A stretch of DNA of 64,000 nt from an uncultured Clostridia bacterium (GCA_934454215.1 CAKSGG010000003.1:1-64000); one strand, 5' to 3'. Shown: positions 26,559-34,865, counted from the first letter of the stretch. Notes: generated by a model not told the origin, from the sequence alone. Translations and numbers: made by a program.

Positions 26559-26667
26559 TAACAAGAAAAATAAGCGGCGCATCTTACAGCTTTCAAACAC
26601 TTGAGGCTGGTCGTGAACTTTGTTCACTGCTCGCCCATGCAATGCGGCTTGCTTCTTTTCCTTGTTA
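26559..26667 (+). repeat. Nested-hairpin intergenic repeat, panB-panC copy
   Basis: Outer arms taacaagaaaaataagc (26559-26575) and gcttcttttccttgtta (26651-26667) pair at 15 of 17 positions. Compared with the copy before panB, a T-A pair has become A-T in both arms. The left body (cggcgcatcttacagctttcaaacacttga) matches the copies at 27523 and 54753, but the central part is replaced by a different inverted repeat (gtgaac-ttt-gttcac near 26613-26627). Confidence 0.85.
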
Positions 26668-26684
26668 GAGAAACGGAGATTAAA

Positions 26685-27530
26685 ATGAAACTGGTAAAAA
26701 CAATAGAGGAAGTTCGCAAAATAGTCGGCGAATGGAAAAAAATCGGCTTAACTGTCGGATTTGTTCCGACAATGGGATATTTGCATGAGGGTCATGCAAG
26801 TCTGATTGACGCATCCGTGAGGGACTGTGACAAAACCGTCGTTTCGGTTTTTGTAAATCCCATGCAGTTTGCACCGAATGAGGATTTGGCAAGCTATCCA
26901 AGAGACATTAATCATGACAGTATATTGTGCAAAACTCACGGAGCAAATCTGATTTTCAATCCTGAACCGTCCGAAATGTACGATGATGGATTTTCAAGCT
27001 ATGTTGATATGAGCGTATTAACAGAGGATTTATGCGGTCTTTCACGTCCGATTCATTTCAGAGGAGTATGCACGGTACTGACAAAGCTGTTTAATATCGT
27101 AAATCCCGACAATGCGTATTTCGGCGAGAAGGACGCACAGCAGCTTGCAATAGTAAAACATATGGTACACGATTTAAATATGAATATAAACGTTATCGGC
27201 TGTCCTATTGTGCGTGAGGAGGACGGGCTTGCAAAATCGTCAAGAAACACATATCTGTCGCCCGAGGAAAGAAAAGCGGCGCTTGTTCTTTCAAAAACCG
27301 TATTCATGGGCAGAAAAATGGTTGAGGACGGAGAACGTGACGTTAATAAAATCCTTGATAAAATGAAAGAAAATATAAATAAAGAGCCTTTGGCAAGGAT
27401 AGATTACGTAAAAATTGTTGACTCTTTAACGATTAAGCCGGTTGAAAAAATCGAAAAGCCTATACTCTGCGCAATGGCAGTGTATATAGGAAAGACAAGG
27501 TTAATAGACAATTTCTCATATGAAATATGA
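26685..27530 (+). CDS. panC: Pantoate--beta-alanine ligase (pantothenate synthetase)
   Basis: 281 residues. PanC joins pantoate and beta-alanine with ATP, through a pantoyl-adenylate. The nucleotidyltransferase signature VPTMGYLHEGHASLID (HxGH type) is near residue 30, followed by VSVFVNPMQFAPNEDLASYPR, FRGVCTVLTKLFNIVNPDNAYFGEKDAQQ and the KSSRN (KMSKS-like) loop. ATG at 26685 follows ACGGAGA; an extended reading frame upstream runs through the hairpin repeat and is rejected. The last codons and the stop lie in the left arm of the next repeat. Confidence 0.98.
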   Translation: MKLVKTIEEVRKIVGEWKKIGLTVGFVPTMGYLHEGHASLIDASVRDCDKTVVSVFVNPMQFAPNEDLASYPRDINHDSILCKTHGANLIFNPEPSEMYDDGFSSYVDMSVLTEDLCGLSRPIHFRGVCTVLTKLFNIVNPDNAYFGEKDAQQLAIVKHMVHDLNMNINVIGCPIVREEDGLAKSSRNTYLSPEERKAALVLSKTVFMGRKMVEDGERDVNKILDKMKENINKEPLARIDYVKIVDSLTIKPVEKIEKPILCAMAVYIGKTRLIDNFSYEI

Positions 27531-27628
27531 AAAATAAGCTGCAAATCTTACAGCTTTCAAACACTTGATGTATCAATATACATCGGCGTGTTTTCAAGCT
27601 GCAACCTTTTTGCTTCTTTTTCATATTT
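27523..27628 (+). repeat. Nested-hairpin intergenic repeat, panC-panD copy
   Basis: Outer arms aaatatgaaaaataagc (27523-27539) and gcttctttttcatattt (27612-27628) pair at 16 of 17 positions. The left arm begins inside the last two codons of panC. The inner arms are cagctttcaaacac with gtgttttcaagctg, and the core is GTAT-CAAT-ATAC (27570-27581) followed by ATCGGCG. Confidence 0.87.
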
Positions 27629-27652
27629 AAAAAAATAATTCGGAGGACTGAC

Positions 27653-28036
27653 ATGACAATTTCGGTATTAAAATCAAAAATTCATCGTGCGACCGTTACC
27701 GAGGCTGATTTAAACTATGTCGGCAGTATAACGGTTGATGAGGATTTACTCGATAAATCGGGAATTACAGAATATCAAAAGGTTCAGATTGTCGATATAA
27801 ACAACGGCGAAAGATTTGAAACATATACCATAGCCGGCGAAAGGGGCAGCGGTATAATTTGCCTTAACGGTGCGGCGGCACGCTGTGTTCAGAAAGGCGA
27901 CAAGATAATTATTATGGCATATGCCGATATGACGCCCGAGGAGGCAAAGGAGCATTCGCCTGTAGTTTTGTTTGTTGATGATGATAATAAAATTTTAAAA
28001 ATTACGGACTATGAAAAACACGGGAGATTAATATGA
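27653..28036 (+). CDS. panD: Aspartate 1-decarboxylase (pyruvoyl-dependent)
   Basis: 127 residues. PanD makes beta-alanine from aspartate. It is translated as a proenzyme that cleaves itself between Gly and Ser to generate the pyruvoyl group; the site is seen in NYVGSITVDE at residues 23-26. Other family segments are KSKIHRATVTEADL, GERGSGIICLNGAAA and KGDKIIIMAYADM. GGAGG stands before the ATG. It supplies the second substrate of PanC and is coupled to coaX by a four-base overlap. Confidence 0.98.
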   Translation: MTISVLKSKIHRATVTEADLNYVGSITVDEDLLDKSGITEYQKVQIVDINNGERFETYTIAGERGSGIICLNGAAARCVQKGDKIIIMAYADMTPEEAKEHSPVVLFVDDDNKILKITDYEKHGRLI

Positions 28037-28803
28037 TTTTAGCTATAGACATAGGAAATACAAATATTGTGATAGGCTGCTTTGAGGGAAGCAATATAAA
28101 ATTTACGGAGCGGCTTTCCACAAACCATAAGGCTACGGAACTTGAATACGCCATACTTTTTAAAAACGTTCTTGAAATATACTCGATAAAATCCGATGAA
28201 ATCGACGGCGGAATAATTTCGTCCGTCGTACCGTCAATTACAAACGTTATAAAAAACGCTATGGCAAAGCTTACCAAAAACAAAATACTTGTTATAGGAC
28301 CGGGGCTTAAAACGGGACTTTCAATTTTAACCGACAATCCCGTTCAGCTTGGCTCGGATTTGGTGGTTGACGCAGTAGCGTGCATAAATGAATACAGTCT
28401 GCCTGCGGCAATTTTTGATATGGGAACGGCAACGACAATTTCAATAGTGGATAAAAATAAAAATTATCTCGGCACGATTATAATGCCCGGGGTTGAGGTT
28501 TCTTTAAATTCGCTTGTCGGCGGAACGTCGCAGCTCCCGAAAATCAGCCTTGAACCGCCAAAACATATAATAGGAAAAAATACTATTGAGTCAATGAAAA
28601 GCGGTATTATTTATTCAACTGCGTCAAGTATTGACGGAATGATTGAGCGTCTTGAAGAGGAAATGGGTGAAAAACTGACCGTTGTTGCAACGGGAGGACT
28701 GGCGAGAACTATTGTTCCACTGTGCAAGCGTGATATAATACTGGACGATGAATTGCTTTTAAAGGGACTGGCAGTGATATACAATAAAAATATCGGAGGC
28801 TAA
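28033..28803 (+). CDS. coaX: Type III pantothenate kinase
   Basis: 256 residues of the ASKHA-fold type III kinase, which phosphorylates pantothenate and starts coenzyme A synthesis. The N-terminal phosphate loop AIDIGNTNIVIG, the acidic GSDLVVDAVA region, DMGTATTISIVDKN and ATGGLART match the family. The overlap ATGA with panD means coupled translation. With PanB, PanC and PanD it completes the run from 2-oxoisovalerate to 4'-phosphopantothenate except for ketopantoate reductase. Confidence 0.97.
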   Translation: MILAIDIGNTNIVIGCFEGSNIKFTERLSTNHKATELEYAILFKNVLEIYSIKSDEIDGGIISSVVPSITNVIKNAMAKLTKNKILVIGPGLKTGLSILTDNPVQLGSDLVVDAVACINEYSLPAAIFDMGTATTISIVDKNKNYLGTIIMPGVEVSLNSLVGGTSQLPKISLEPPKHIIGKNTIESMKSGIIYSTASSIDGMIERLEEEMGEKLTVVATGGLARTIVPLCKRDIILDDELLLKGLAVIYNKNIGG

Positions 28804-28804
28804 T

Positions 28805-29686
28805 ATGAAAAAGCTTATTTCAGTAATTTTATTGATTGCTCTATGCTCATGTTCAAAAAGCGTGAGCGCACCGACATCAAGTTTTCAGCCGACACCGAGT
28901 GTGGTACCGACCGAAGAACCGACCGCAACTCCGATACCTGAGGAAAGAGAGGCTTTGGAGGATTTACGGGAAAAATTAAATTTTGTAAATGAATTAAACG
29001 GCGAATGGTCGGTGTATGTAAAAAATTTAAAAACAAATGAATATATCACAATTAATGAGGGACAGCTCCCGTCTGCAAGTCTTATAAAGCTTTTTATTAT
29101 GGCAGGCGTTTACAAAAAAATCGAGGACGGCTCGATTGAAAAGACGGACGACATATATAATAAGCTTAAATTAATGATAGAAGAAAGCGATAACAACGCC
29201 GCAAACGAGTTATGTACAATTCTTGGAAACGGCGATATGATAAAAGGGTTTGAGGCTGAAAATGAAAATACAAAAACCCTTGACTGTACATATACGATTC
29301 AGCAGACGGATTTGCAGGATAACCGTGCATATTCCACGATTGAATATATCGGGCGCAATTATACGTCGGCAAGGGATTGCGGTCATTTACTGGAGCTGAT
29401 ATACAATAAACAGCTTTACGGAGAAGAAAACAGCAATGAAATGCTTGAATTTTTAAAGGCACAGCAGTATACTCATAAAATTCCGAAGGCATTGCCCGAA
29501 GGTACTGTTACGGCAAACAAAACGGGTGAAACGAGCAGTATTCAGAATGATGCGGCTATAGTTTTCAGCCCGAAATGCGATTATATAATTACGGTTTTAA
29601 GCAATGAATCCTATGATGAAGATTATGCTGTTGACAAAATTCATAAAATATCAAGAGAAGTTTACAACTATTTTAACGGAGATTAG
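28805..29686 (+). CDS. Serine hydrolase lipoprotein of the class A beta-lactamase fold
   Basis: 293 residues. A short hydrophobic signal ends in ALCSC, a plausible lipobox, followed by a Ser/Thr/Pro-rich spacer (to about residue 50). The hydrolase domain has the three active-site motifs of the family: SASLIK (SxxK, near residue 96), SDNNAAN (SDN) and NKTGET (KTG). The class A glutamate-bearing omega loop is not clear, so it may be a D,D-peptidase-like or inactive wall-associated enzyme and not a true beta-lactamase. It starts one base after coaX and is followed by a BlaI-like regulator. Confidence 0.85.
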   Translation: MKKLISVILLIALCSCSKSVSAPTSSFQPTPSVVPTEEPTATPIPEEREALEDLREKLNFVNELNGEWSVYVKNLKTNEYITINEGQLPSASLIKLFIMAGVYKKIEDGSIEKTDDIYNKLKLMIEESDNNAANELCTILGNGDMIKGFEAENENTKTLDCTYTIQQTDLQDNRAYSTIEYIGRNYTSARDCGHLLELIYNKQLYGEENSNEMLEFLKAQQYTHKIPKALPEGTVTANKTGETSSIQNDAAIVFSPKCDYIITVLSNESYDEDYAVDKIHKISREVYNYFNGD

Positions 29687-29687
29687 C

Positions 29688-30050
29688 ATGAAAATATCTG
29701 ATTCGGAAATGAACATAATGGCATATCTTTGGAAAAACGGCAGAAAAAAAGCTGCCGATATTGCAAAGGCAATGGATAAAGAGGTTGGCTGGAATAAGAA
29801 TACCACATATACGGTTATAAAGCGGTGTATTGAAAAAAAGCTGATAATCCGTTCAGACCCGGGGTATGTGTGTGCGGCAGCTATTTCAAAAAGAAATGCG
29901 GCAAAGGACGAAATACGTGAAATACTGAAATTATATTTTAACGGCTCTGTGCTGAGATTTTTTCTTGTCATGCTGGAGGCTTGCCCTATTTCAAAGGACG
30001 ACGCAAAGGAAATAAAGAGTATTGTGCGCAAGCGCAGCTTTTATTTATAA
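29688..30050 (+). CDS. BlaI/MecI/CopY-family transcriptional regulator
   Basis: 120 residues. The winged-helix domain starts with ISDSEMNIMAYLWKNGRKKAADIAKAM and continues with NKNTTYTVIKRCIEKKLIIR, characteristic of BlaI/MecI repressors; the C-terminal about 45 residues should dimerise. BlaI proteins are usually inactivated by cleavage in response to a BlaR1/MecR1 sensor-protease, but no such gene is near. The ATG at 29688 follows ACGGAG; a longer frame beginning inside the hydrolase gene has no ribosome site. It lies one base after the serine hydrolase gene and probably controls it. Confidence 0.88.
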   Translation: MKISDSEMNIMAYLWKNGRKKAADIAKAMDKEVGWNKNTTYTVIKRCIEKKLIIRSDPGYVCAAAISKRNAAKDEIREILKLYFNGSVLRFFLVMLEACPISKDDAKEIKSIVRKRSFYL

Positions 30051-30122
30051 AAAGTCTGAATAAAATGAACTCTGAGCAATTTTCTTTCAGGCTTAAATAC
30101 ACAGAAAGGAATGATTATAAAG

Positions 30123-30920
30123 ATGAATATAAAGGATTTTATGGGGAGCGAAAACGAAAAACCGCTTGATAGAATACCTCAAAACGGCGGTTTCTGCGGT
30201 ATTTTCAGAACAATCGGATGTATAGGCGACAGCCTTTCATCGGGCGAGTTTGAGTCAGAGGACGAAAACGGAAACAAAGGCTATCACGATTATTTTGAAT
30301 ATTCGTGGGGACAGTATATCGCAAGAGAAGCGGGCTGCAAGGTTTATAACTTTTCAAAGGGCGGCATGACGGCAAGAGCATTTTGCGACGGGTTTGCGTC
30401 GGCAAATGATTACTGGAGTCCGGAAAAGCGCTGTCAGGCGTATATCATAGCCATGGGCGTTAACGATATATCGGGAGACGGAGTAAATCTCGGCAGTCTT
30501 GACGATATTGACAAAGAAAATTATGAGAATAATAAAAAAACGTTTGTCGGCAATTATGCGAAAATAATTCAGAAAATGAAGAAAAATCAACCTAAGGCGA
30601 AGTTTTTCCTTATGACAATTCCGCAAACCGAGAAAAGCGACAGAACGGAAGCGGAGGACTTGCATCAAAAGCTGATGTATGATTTTGCCGAATATTTTGA
30701 CAATACATATGTTCTTGATTTCAGAAAATATGCGCCCGTATACGATTATGAGTTTAAAAAGAATTTTTATCTGGGCGGACATTTGAACCCGTGCGGATAT
30801 ATGCTTACCGCAAAAATGGTTATGGCGTATATAGACTACATTATTCGTCACAACATGGAGGATTTTAAAAATGTAGGTTTTATAGGAAAAGATTTTCATA
30901 ACGCTACGGCAAAATGGTAA
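30123..30920 (+). CDS. SGNH/GDSL-family hydrolase
   Basis: 265 residues without a signal peptide. The esterase blocks are visible: GCIGDSLSSGE (block I, nucleophile Ser), SKGGMTAR (block II Gly), AMGVNDISG (block III Asn) and a late LGGHLNPCGY with the catalytic His. Enzymes of this fold deacylate lipids, sugars or wall polymers; the acceptor cannot be told. The start at 30123 is supported by AAAGGA upstream; an ATG at 30111 overlaps that site. It stands between blaI and purD in the plus-strand series. Confidence 0.85.
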   Translation: MNIKDFMGSENEKPLDRIPQNGGFCGIFRTIGCIGDSLSSGEFESEDENGNKGYHDYFEYSWGQYIAREAGCKVYNFSKGGMTARAFCDGFASANDYWSPEKRCQAYIIAMGVNDISGDGVNLGSLDDIDKENYENNKKTFVGNYAKIIQKMKKNQPKAKFFLMTIPQTEKSDRTEAEDLHQKLMYDFAEYFDNTYVLDFRKYAPVYDYEFKKNFYLGGHLNPCGYMLTAKMVMAYIDYIIRHNMEDFKNVGFIGKDFHNATAKW

Positions 30921-30939
30921 AGGAAAGGACGGTTAAATT

Positions 30940-32190
30940 ATGAAATTACTTGTAATAGGCAGCGGAGGACGCGAGCACACAATAGTATGGAAAGCGGCAC
31001 AGTCGCAGAAGGTTGATAAAATATACTGCGCCCCGGGCAACGGAGGAATTGCGGAGCTTGCGGAATGTGTTGATATAAACGTGATGGATAAGGAAAAAAT
31101 GGTTGAATTTGCGAAAAACAATTCAATCGACCTTGTTATGGTTGCGCCCGACGATCCTCTTGTTGACGGAATGGTTGACGCTATGGAGGCTGCGGGGATA
31201 AGAGCGTTCGGACCTCGTGCAAACGCTGCGATTATCGAGGGCAGCAAGGCTTTTTCAAAGGAGCTTATGAAAAAATACAATATTCCCACAGCAGGCTATG
31301 AGGTATTTACCGACAGCGCATCCGCTATAGAATATCTGAAAAAAGGAACTTTCCCGACGGTTATCAAGGCTGACGGACTTGCACTCGGCAAGGGTGTTAT
31401 AATTGCGCAGAATTTTGAGGAGGCTGAAAAAGCCGTTCATGAAATGATAGATAACGGCAAATTCGGCAAAAGCGGCAGCAGGATTGTTATAGAAGAATTT
31501 CTGACGGGTCCCGAAGTTTCCGTGCTTGCGTTTACTGACGGAAAAACCGTTAAACCTATGGTAAGCGCACAGGACCATAAGCGTGCATACGATAATGACG
31601 AGGGCTTGAACACGGGCGGTATGGGAACATTTTCGCCGAGCCGTTTGTATGATGAGGCAAAGGCTGAAGAATGTATGAAAAATATTTTCATACCGACAAT
31701 AAACGCAATGAATGCAGAGGGCAGAACTTTTAAAGGCGTTTTGTATTTCGGGCTTATGATGACTGCGGACGGAGTAAAGGTTATTGAATATAACTGCCGA
31801 TTCGGCGACCCCGAAACGCAGGTGGTTCTTCCGAGGCTTAAAACGGATTTGGTTGAGATTATGGAGGCTGTTATAGATGAGCGTCTTGATGAAATTGAGA
31901 TAGAATGGGACGATAATGCGGCTGTATGCGTTGTTATGGCGTCGGGCGGTTATCCCGTAAAATATGAAAAAGGCTATGAAATAACAGGTCTTGACGATGT
32001 TGAAAATGTAATCGTGTTCCATGCGGGAACAGCCGTTAAGGACGGAAAAACCGTAACGAACGGCGGACGTGTTCTGGGCGTTACCGCAGTTGCCGAAAAC
32101 ATAGATAAGGCAAGAGATATTGCTTATGCGGCAGTTGATAAAATACATTTTAAGGACGAGCATTACAGACACGACATCGGAATAAAATAA
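30940..32190 (+). CDS. purD: Phosphoribosylamine--glycine ligase
   Basis: 416 residues of the ATP-grasp enzyme that makes glycinamide ribonucleotide, step two of purine synthesis. Markers: VIGSGGREHTIVWK at the N terminus, VMVAPDDPLVDGMVDAMEAAGIRAFGP, TVIKADGLALGKGVIIA, QDHKRAYDNDEGLNTGGMGTFSP and the metal-binding EYNCRFGDPETQVVLPRL. The gene stands apart from other pur genes in this window. A GGAAAGGA ribosome site precedes the ATG. Confidence 0.98.
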   Translation: MKLLVIGSGGREHTIVWKAAQSQKVDKIYCAPGNGGIAELAECVDINVMDKEKMVEFAKNNSIDLVMVAPDDPLVDGMVDAMEAAGIRAFGPRANAAIIEGSKAFSKELMKKYNIPTAGYEVFTDSASAIEYLKKGTFPTVIKADGLALGKGVIIAQNFEEAEKAVHEMIDNGKFGKSGSRIVIEEFLTGPEVSVLAFTDGKTVKPMVSAQDHKRAYDNDEGLNTGGMGTFSPSRLYDEAKAEECMKNIFIPTINAMNAEGRTFKGVLYFGLMMTADGVKVIEYNCRFGDPETQVVLPRLKTDLVEIMEAVIDERLDEIEIEWDDNAAVCVVMASGGYPVKYEKGYEITGLDDVENVIVFHAGTAVKDGKTVTNGGRVLGVTAVAENIDKARDIAYAAVDKIHFKDEHYRHDIGIK

Positions 32191-32207
32191 TGCCTCATAT
32201 ATTATAC

Positions 32208-32236
32208 TTGACAATTTTGTAAAAAAATTGTATAAT
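32208..32236 (+). promoter_or_regulatory. SigA-type promoter of greA-glyS-mscL
   Basis: TTGACA (32208-32213), 17 bases, TATAAT (32231-32236), about 35 bases before greA. Confidence 0.88.
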
Positions 32237-32270
32237 ATAACAGTATAATCGGAAAGGAGTCTGAATTAAT

Positions 32271-32744
32271 ATGGCAGAACAAAAAGAGTATATATTTACT
32301 GCCGAGGGTAAGGCAGAGCTTGAGGAAAAATTAGATACATTAAAGAACGTAACGAGAAAAGAAGTTTCGGAAAAAATCAAGGAGGCTCGTTCATTCGGCG
32401 ATTTGTCGGAGAATGCCGAATATGACGAGGCTAAAAATGAGCAGGCAGAGGTTGAAGCGGAAATTGCAAAGCTTGAAGAAATGCTTAAATTCGCACGTGT
32501 GGTTGACGAGGACGATATGAAAGACGACGTTGTTACAATCGGTAAAAAAGTAACTGTCGAAATGTTCGGAACTCAGACGCAGTATACGGTTGTCGGCAGC
32601 TCGGAGGTTGACCCGTACAAGAACAAGCTTTCATATGAATCGCCCGTCGGAGCGGCAATGATGAATCATGCCGTGGGCGAAACGGTTCAGGCTGTTACAC
32701 CGGGCGGAATTGTTGATATAAAGATAATAGCGGTAGATAAATAA
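32271..32744 (+). CDS. greA: Transcription elongation factor GreA
   Basis: 157 residues. GreA enters the secondary channel of RNA polymerase and stimulates transcript cleavage in stalled complexes. The N-terminal coiled coil (EGKAELEEKLDTLKNVTRKEVSEKIKEARSFGDLSENAEYDEAKNEQ) carries the conserved acidic tip DLSENAEYDEAK, and the C-terminal FKBP-like domain ends with SPVGAAMMNHAVGETVQAVTPGG. It begins behind a strong promoter and AAAGGAG, 10 bases before the glyS start. Confidence 0.98.
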   Translation: MAEQKEYIFTAEGKAELEEKLDTLKNVTRKEVSEKIKEARSFGDLSENAEYDEAKNEQAEVEAEIAKLEEMLKFARVVDEDDMKDDVVTIGKKVTVEMFGTQTQYTVVGSSEVDPYKNKLSYESPVGAAMMNHAVGETVQAVTPGGIVDIKIIAVDK

Positions 32745-32754
32745 GGAGATAAAA

Positions 32755-34155
32755 ATGAGAAACGAAGATAAAACGATGGACAAGGTAGTTGCTTTGTGTA
32801 AAGGCAGAGGATACGTTTACGCAGGCAGCGAAATTTACGGCGGACTGGCAAATACTTGGGATTACGGTCCTCTCGGCGTTGAATTTAAAAACAACGTGAA
32901 AAAAGCGTGGTGGAAAAAGTTTATTCAAGACCAGAAATATAACGTGGGTATAGACTGCGCAATTTTGATGAATCCCGAAACATGGGTTGCGTCGGGTCAT
33001 ATAGGCAGCTTTTCAGACCCGCTTATGGACTGTAAGGAATGTAAATCCCGTTACCGTGCGGATAAGCTGATTGAGGATTTCGCTCATGAGCACGGCGAGG
33101 ACGTTACCGTTGACGGCTGGTCAAAGGAACAAATGGTTGAATATATTGACGAACATAATATTGTATGCCCAAAATGCGGAAAGAAAAATTATACGGAAAT
33201 AAGAGAATTTAATCTTATGTTCAAGACTTTTCAGGGCGTTACGGAGGACTCATCGGCAACGGTTTATCTTCGTCCCGAGACGGCTCAGGGAATATTCGTA
33301 AACTTTAAAAATGTTCAGAGAACGACGAGAAAGAAAGTTCCGTTCGGTATAGGTCAAATCGGAAAATCGTTCAGAAACGAAATTACACCGGGTAACTTTA
33401 CTTTCCGTACACGTGAATTTGAGCAGATGGAGCTTGAATTTTTCTGTGCTCCCGGTACTGATTTGGAATGGCACACATTCTGGAAAAAGTATTGCATGGA
33501 CTTTTTGCTCAATCTCGGCATGAAAGAAGAGAATCTGAGATTCAGAGACCATTCGCCCGAGGAGCTGGCATTCTATTCAAATGCGACTGCCGATATAGAA
33601 TTTATGTTCCCGTTCGGCTGGGGCGAGCTTTGGGGTATTGCCGACAGAACCGACTATGACCTAAAACAGCATCAAGACCACAGCGGAGTAAGCATGGAAT
33701 ATCTTGACCCGATTACAAACGAAAAGTATATTCCGTATTGTATTGAGCCGTCACTGGGTGCTGACAGGGTTGCTCTTGCGTTCCTGTGCGAGGCGTATGA
33801 CGAGGAAGAAATAGGTACTCCCGAAAAGCCCGATACAAGAGTGGTACTGCATCTGCACCCTGCGCTTGCGCCGGTTAAGGCTGCGGTTCTTCCGCTTTCA
33901 AAAAAGCTTGACGACGGTGCGTCGGAGGTATTTGATATGCTTTCGGCTAAGTTTAATATTGAATACGATAATGCAGGCTCAATAGGTAAGCGCTATAGAC
34001 GTCAGGACGAAATAGGAACTCCGTTCTGTATAACATACGATTTTGACAGTGTTGAGGACGGCTGCGTTACGGTTCGTTTCCGTGACAGCATGGAACAGAA
34101 GAGAATTAAAATTGACGAGCTTGAGGCGTTTATAGAGGAAAGCCTGAAATTCTAA
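32755..34155 (+). CDS. glyS: Glycyl-tRNA synthetase (homodimeric class II type)
   Basis: 466 residues, the alpha2-type enzyme, different from the bacterial alpha2beta2 form. It charges tRNA-Gly. The GGLANTWDYGPLGVEFKNNVK start, FLMFKTFQG/VYLRPETAQGIFVNFKNV (class II motif 2 area), the metal-binding CKECKSRYRAD..CPKCGKKN region, and the C-terminal anticodon-binding part with GSIGKRYRRQDEIGTPFCITYDFD are typical. No T-box leader is present; it is transcribed from the greA promoter. AAGGAG precedes the ATG. Confidence 0.98.
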   Translation: MRNEDKTMDKVVALCKGRGYVYAGSEIYGGLANTWDYGPLGVEFKNNVKKAWWKKFIQDQKYNVGIDCAILMNPETWVASGHIGSFSDPLMDCKECKSRYRADKLIEDFAHEHGEDVTVDGWSKEQMVEYIDEHNIVCPKCGKKNYTEIREFNLMFKTFQGVTEDSSATVYLRPETAQGIFVNFKNVQRTTRKKVPFGIGQIGKSFRNEITPGNFTFRTREFEQMELEFFCAPGTDLEWHTFWKKYCMDFLLNLGMKEENLRFRDHSPEELAFYSNATADIEFMFPFGWGELWGIADRTDYDLKQHQDHSGVSMEYLDPITNEKYIPYCIEPSLGADRVALAFLCEAYDEEEIGTPEKPDTRVVLHLHPALAPVKAAVLPLSKKLDDGASEVFDMLSAKFNIEYDNAGSIGKRYRRQDEIGTPFCITYDFDSVEDGCVTVRFRDSMEQKRIKIDELEAFIEESLKF

Positions 34156-34166
34156 GGAGAATTAAT

Positions 34167-34565
34167 ATGGGACTTATAAGCGAATTTAAAACGTTTATAT
34201 CAAGAGGAAACGTCATGGATATGGCGGTCGGCGTAGTTGTCGGCGGTGCGTTTAGCAAGATTGTAAACTCGCTTGTTGCGGATATTATCACGCCGATTGT
34301 AAATATGTTTACGGGAAAAGCTGACGTTACGGAACTGTCCGTTCAGATAGGAACGGCAACTCTGCGCTATGGACTGTTTTTGCAGTCGATTATAAATTTT
34401 CTTATAATTGCGGCAAGCGTATTCTTTATGGTTAAAGCGGTAAACACACTGAAAAACATAGCCTTGATAAAAAACAAGGAGGAAGAAAAAGAGGAGGAAA
34501 CTGCCGAAACGGAGCAGGAACTTCTGACTCAAATCAGAGATTTACTGGCGGAAAGAAAAGAATAA
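34167..34565 (+). CDS. mscL: Large-conductance mechanosensitive channel MscL
   Basis: 132 residues. MscL opens under membrane tension to release solutes during hypo-osmotic shock. The N-terminal FKTFISRGNVMDMAVGVVVGGAFSKIVNSLVADIITPIV contains the amphipathic helix and pore-lining first membrane helix; the second helix is LFLQSIINFLIIAASVFFMVKAVN; the C-terminal is a charged coiled helix. The extracellular loop is short (TGKADVTELSVQIG). It is last in the greA operon and is followed at once by a hairpin terminator. Confidence 0.97.
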   Translation: MGLISEFKTFISRGNVMDMAVGVVVGGAFSKIVNSLVADIITPIVNMFTGKADVTELSVQIGTATLRYGLFLQSIINFLIIAASVFFMVKAVNTLKNIALIKNKEEEKEEETAETEQELLTQIRDLLAERKE

Positions 34566-34567
34566 AG

Positions 34568-34647
34568 CAGAAATTGAACTACACACGAAATTAGCTTTTG
34601 ATGTACCGATGTACACCGTCGGGCAGCTTAATTTCGTGTGTTTTTTT
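34568..34647 (+). repeat. Nested-hairpin repeat acting as the mscL terminator
   Basis: Arms cacacgaaattagc (34582-34595) and gcttaatttcgtgtg (34626-34640) are followed by seven T residues, so the repeat also forms a rho-independent terminator for mscL. The core is GTAC-CGAT-GTAC (34603-34614), then ACCGTCGGGC. Arms are almost those of the 8143 copy. Confidence 0.82.
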
Positions 34648-34664
34648 ATTAAGCCGGCTAAAAA

Positions 34665-34827
34665 GGGATTGAATTAATAAATCTGAAATGTTATATTCAA
34701 TCCCAAGAGTTGCGGTAAAAGATATTATTCAAAAACCGAAAAACAGTAACATTCAGCGCCAATCGGCTGCAAAAATGTTACATTCAACCCCAAAAGAGTT
34801 ATAATAAAAAATCTTTTCAAAAAGCCG
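34665..34827 (+). repeat. Imperfect short repeats between convergent mscL and lipoprotein genes
   Basis: No gene is seen here. A perfect 10-base inverted repeat, gggattgaat (34665-34674) with attcaatccc (34695-34704), is present. The motif GTWAYATTCARYSCC occurs three times (34690, 34746 and 34777), two of them inside a block of about 87 bases that is duplicated imperfectly (aaatgttatattcaatccc at 34686, aaatgttacattcaacccc at 34773). Role unknown. Confidence 0.5.
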
Positions 34828-34857
34828 AAAAAAGGTTACTGCATTAATACAGTAACC
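34828..34857 (-). terminator. Terminator of the Wzz/BY-kinase/lipoprotein operon
   Basis: On the minus strand the stem GGTTACTG/CAGTAACC (34834-34841 with 34850-34857) and six T residues lie nine bases after the lipoprotein stop. Confidence 0.9.
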
Positions 34858-34865
34858 CTTGTTTT

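Noticed and set aside
25583..27628. CRISPR array
   Set aside because: The repeated units are over 100 bases long, lie one per intergenic gap and are internally palindromic; there are no regular spacers and no cas genes.
27460..27654. Minus-strand frame of 64 codons, similar to another at 54613-54825
   Set aside because: Both have in common a KTRRC..LIHQVFESCK stretch, but this is only the translated inner part of the hairpin repeat on the reverse strand, not evidence of a gene family.
31255..32214. Minus-strand frame of 319 codons
   Set aside because: Antisense to purD; the sense protein is unambiguous.
32745..32754. T-box leader before glyS
   Set aside because: Only ten bases separate greA and glyS; there is no room for a T-box, and no such motif lies upstream of greA.
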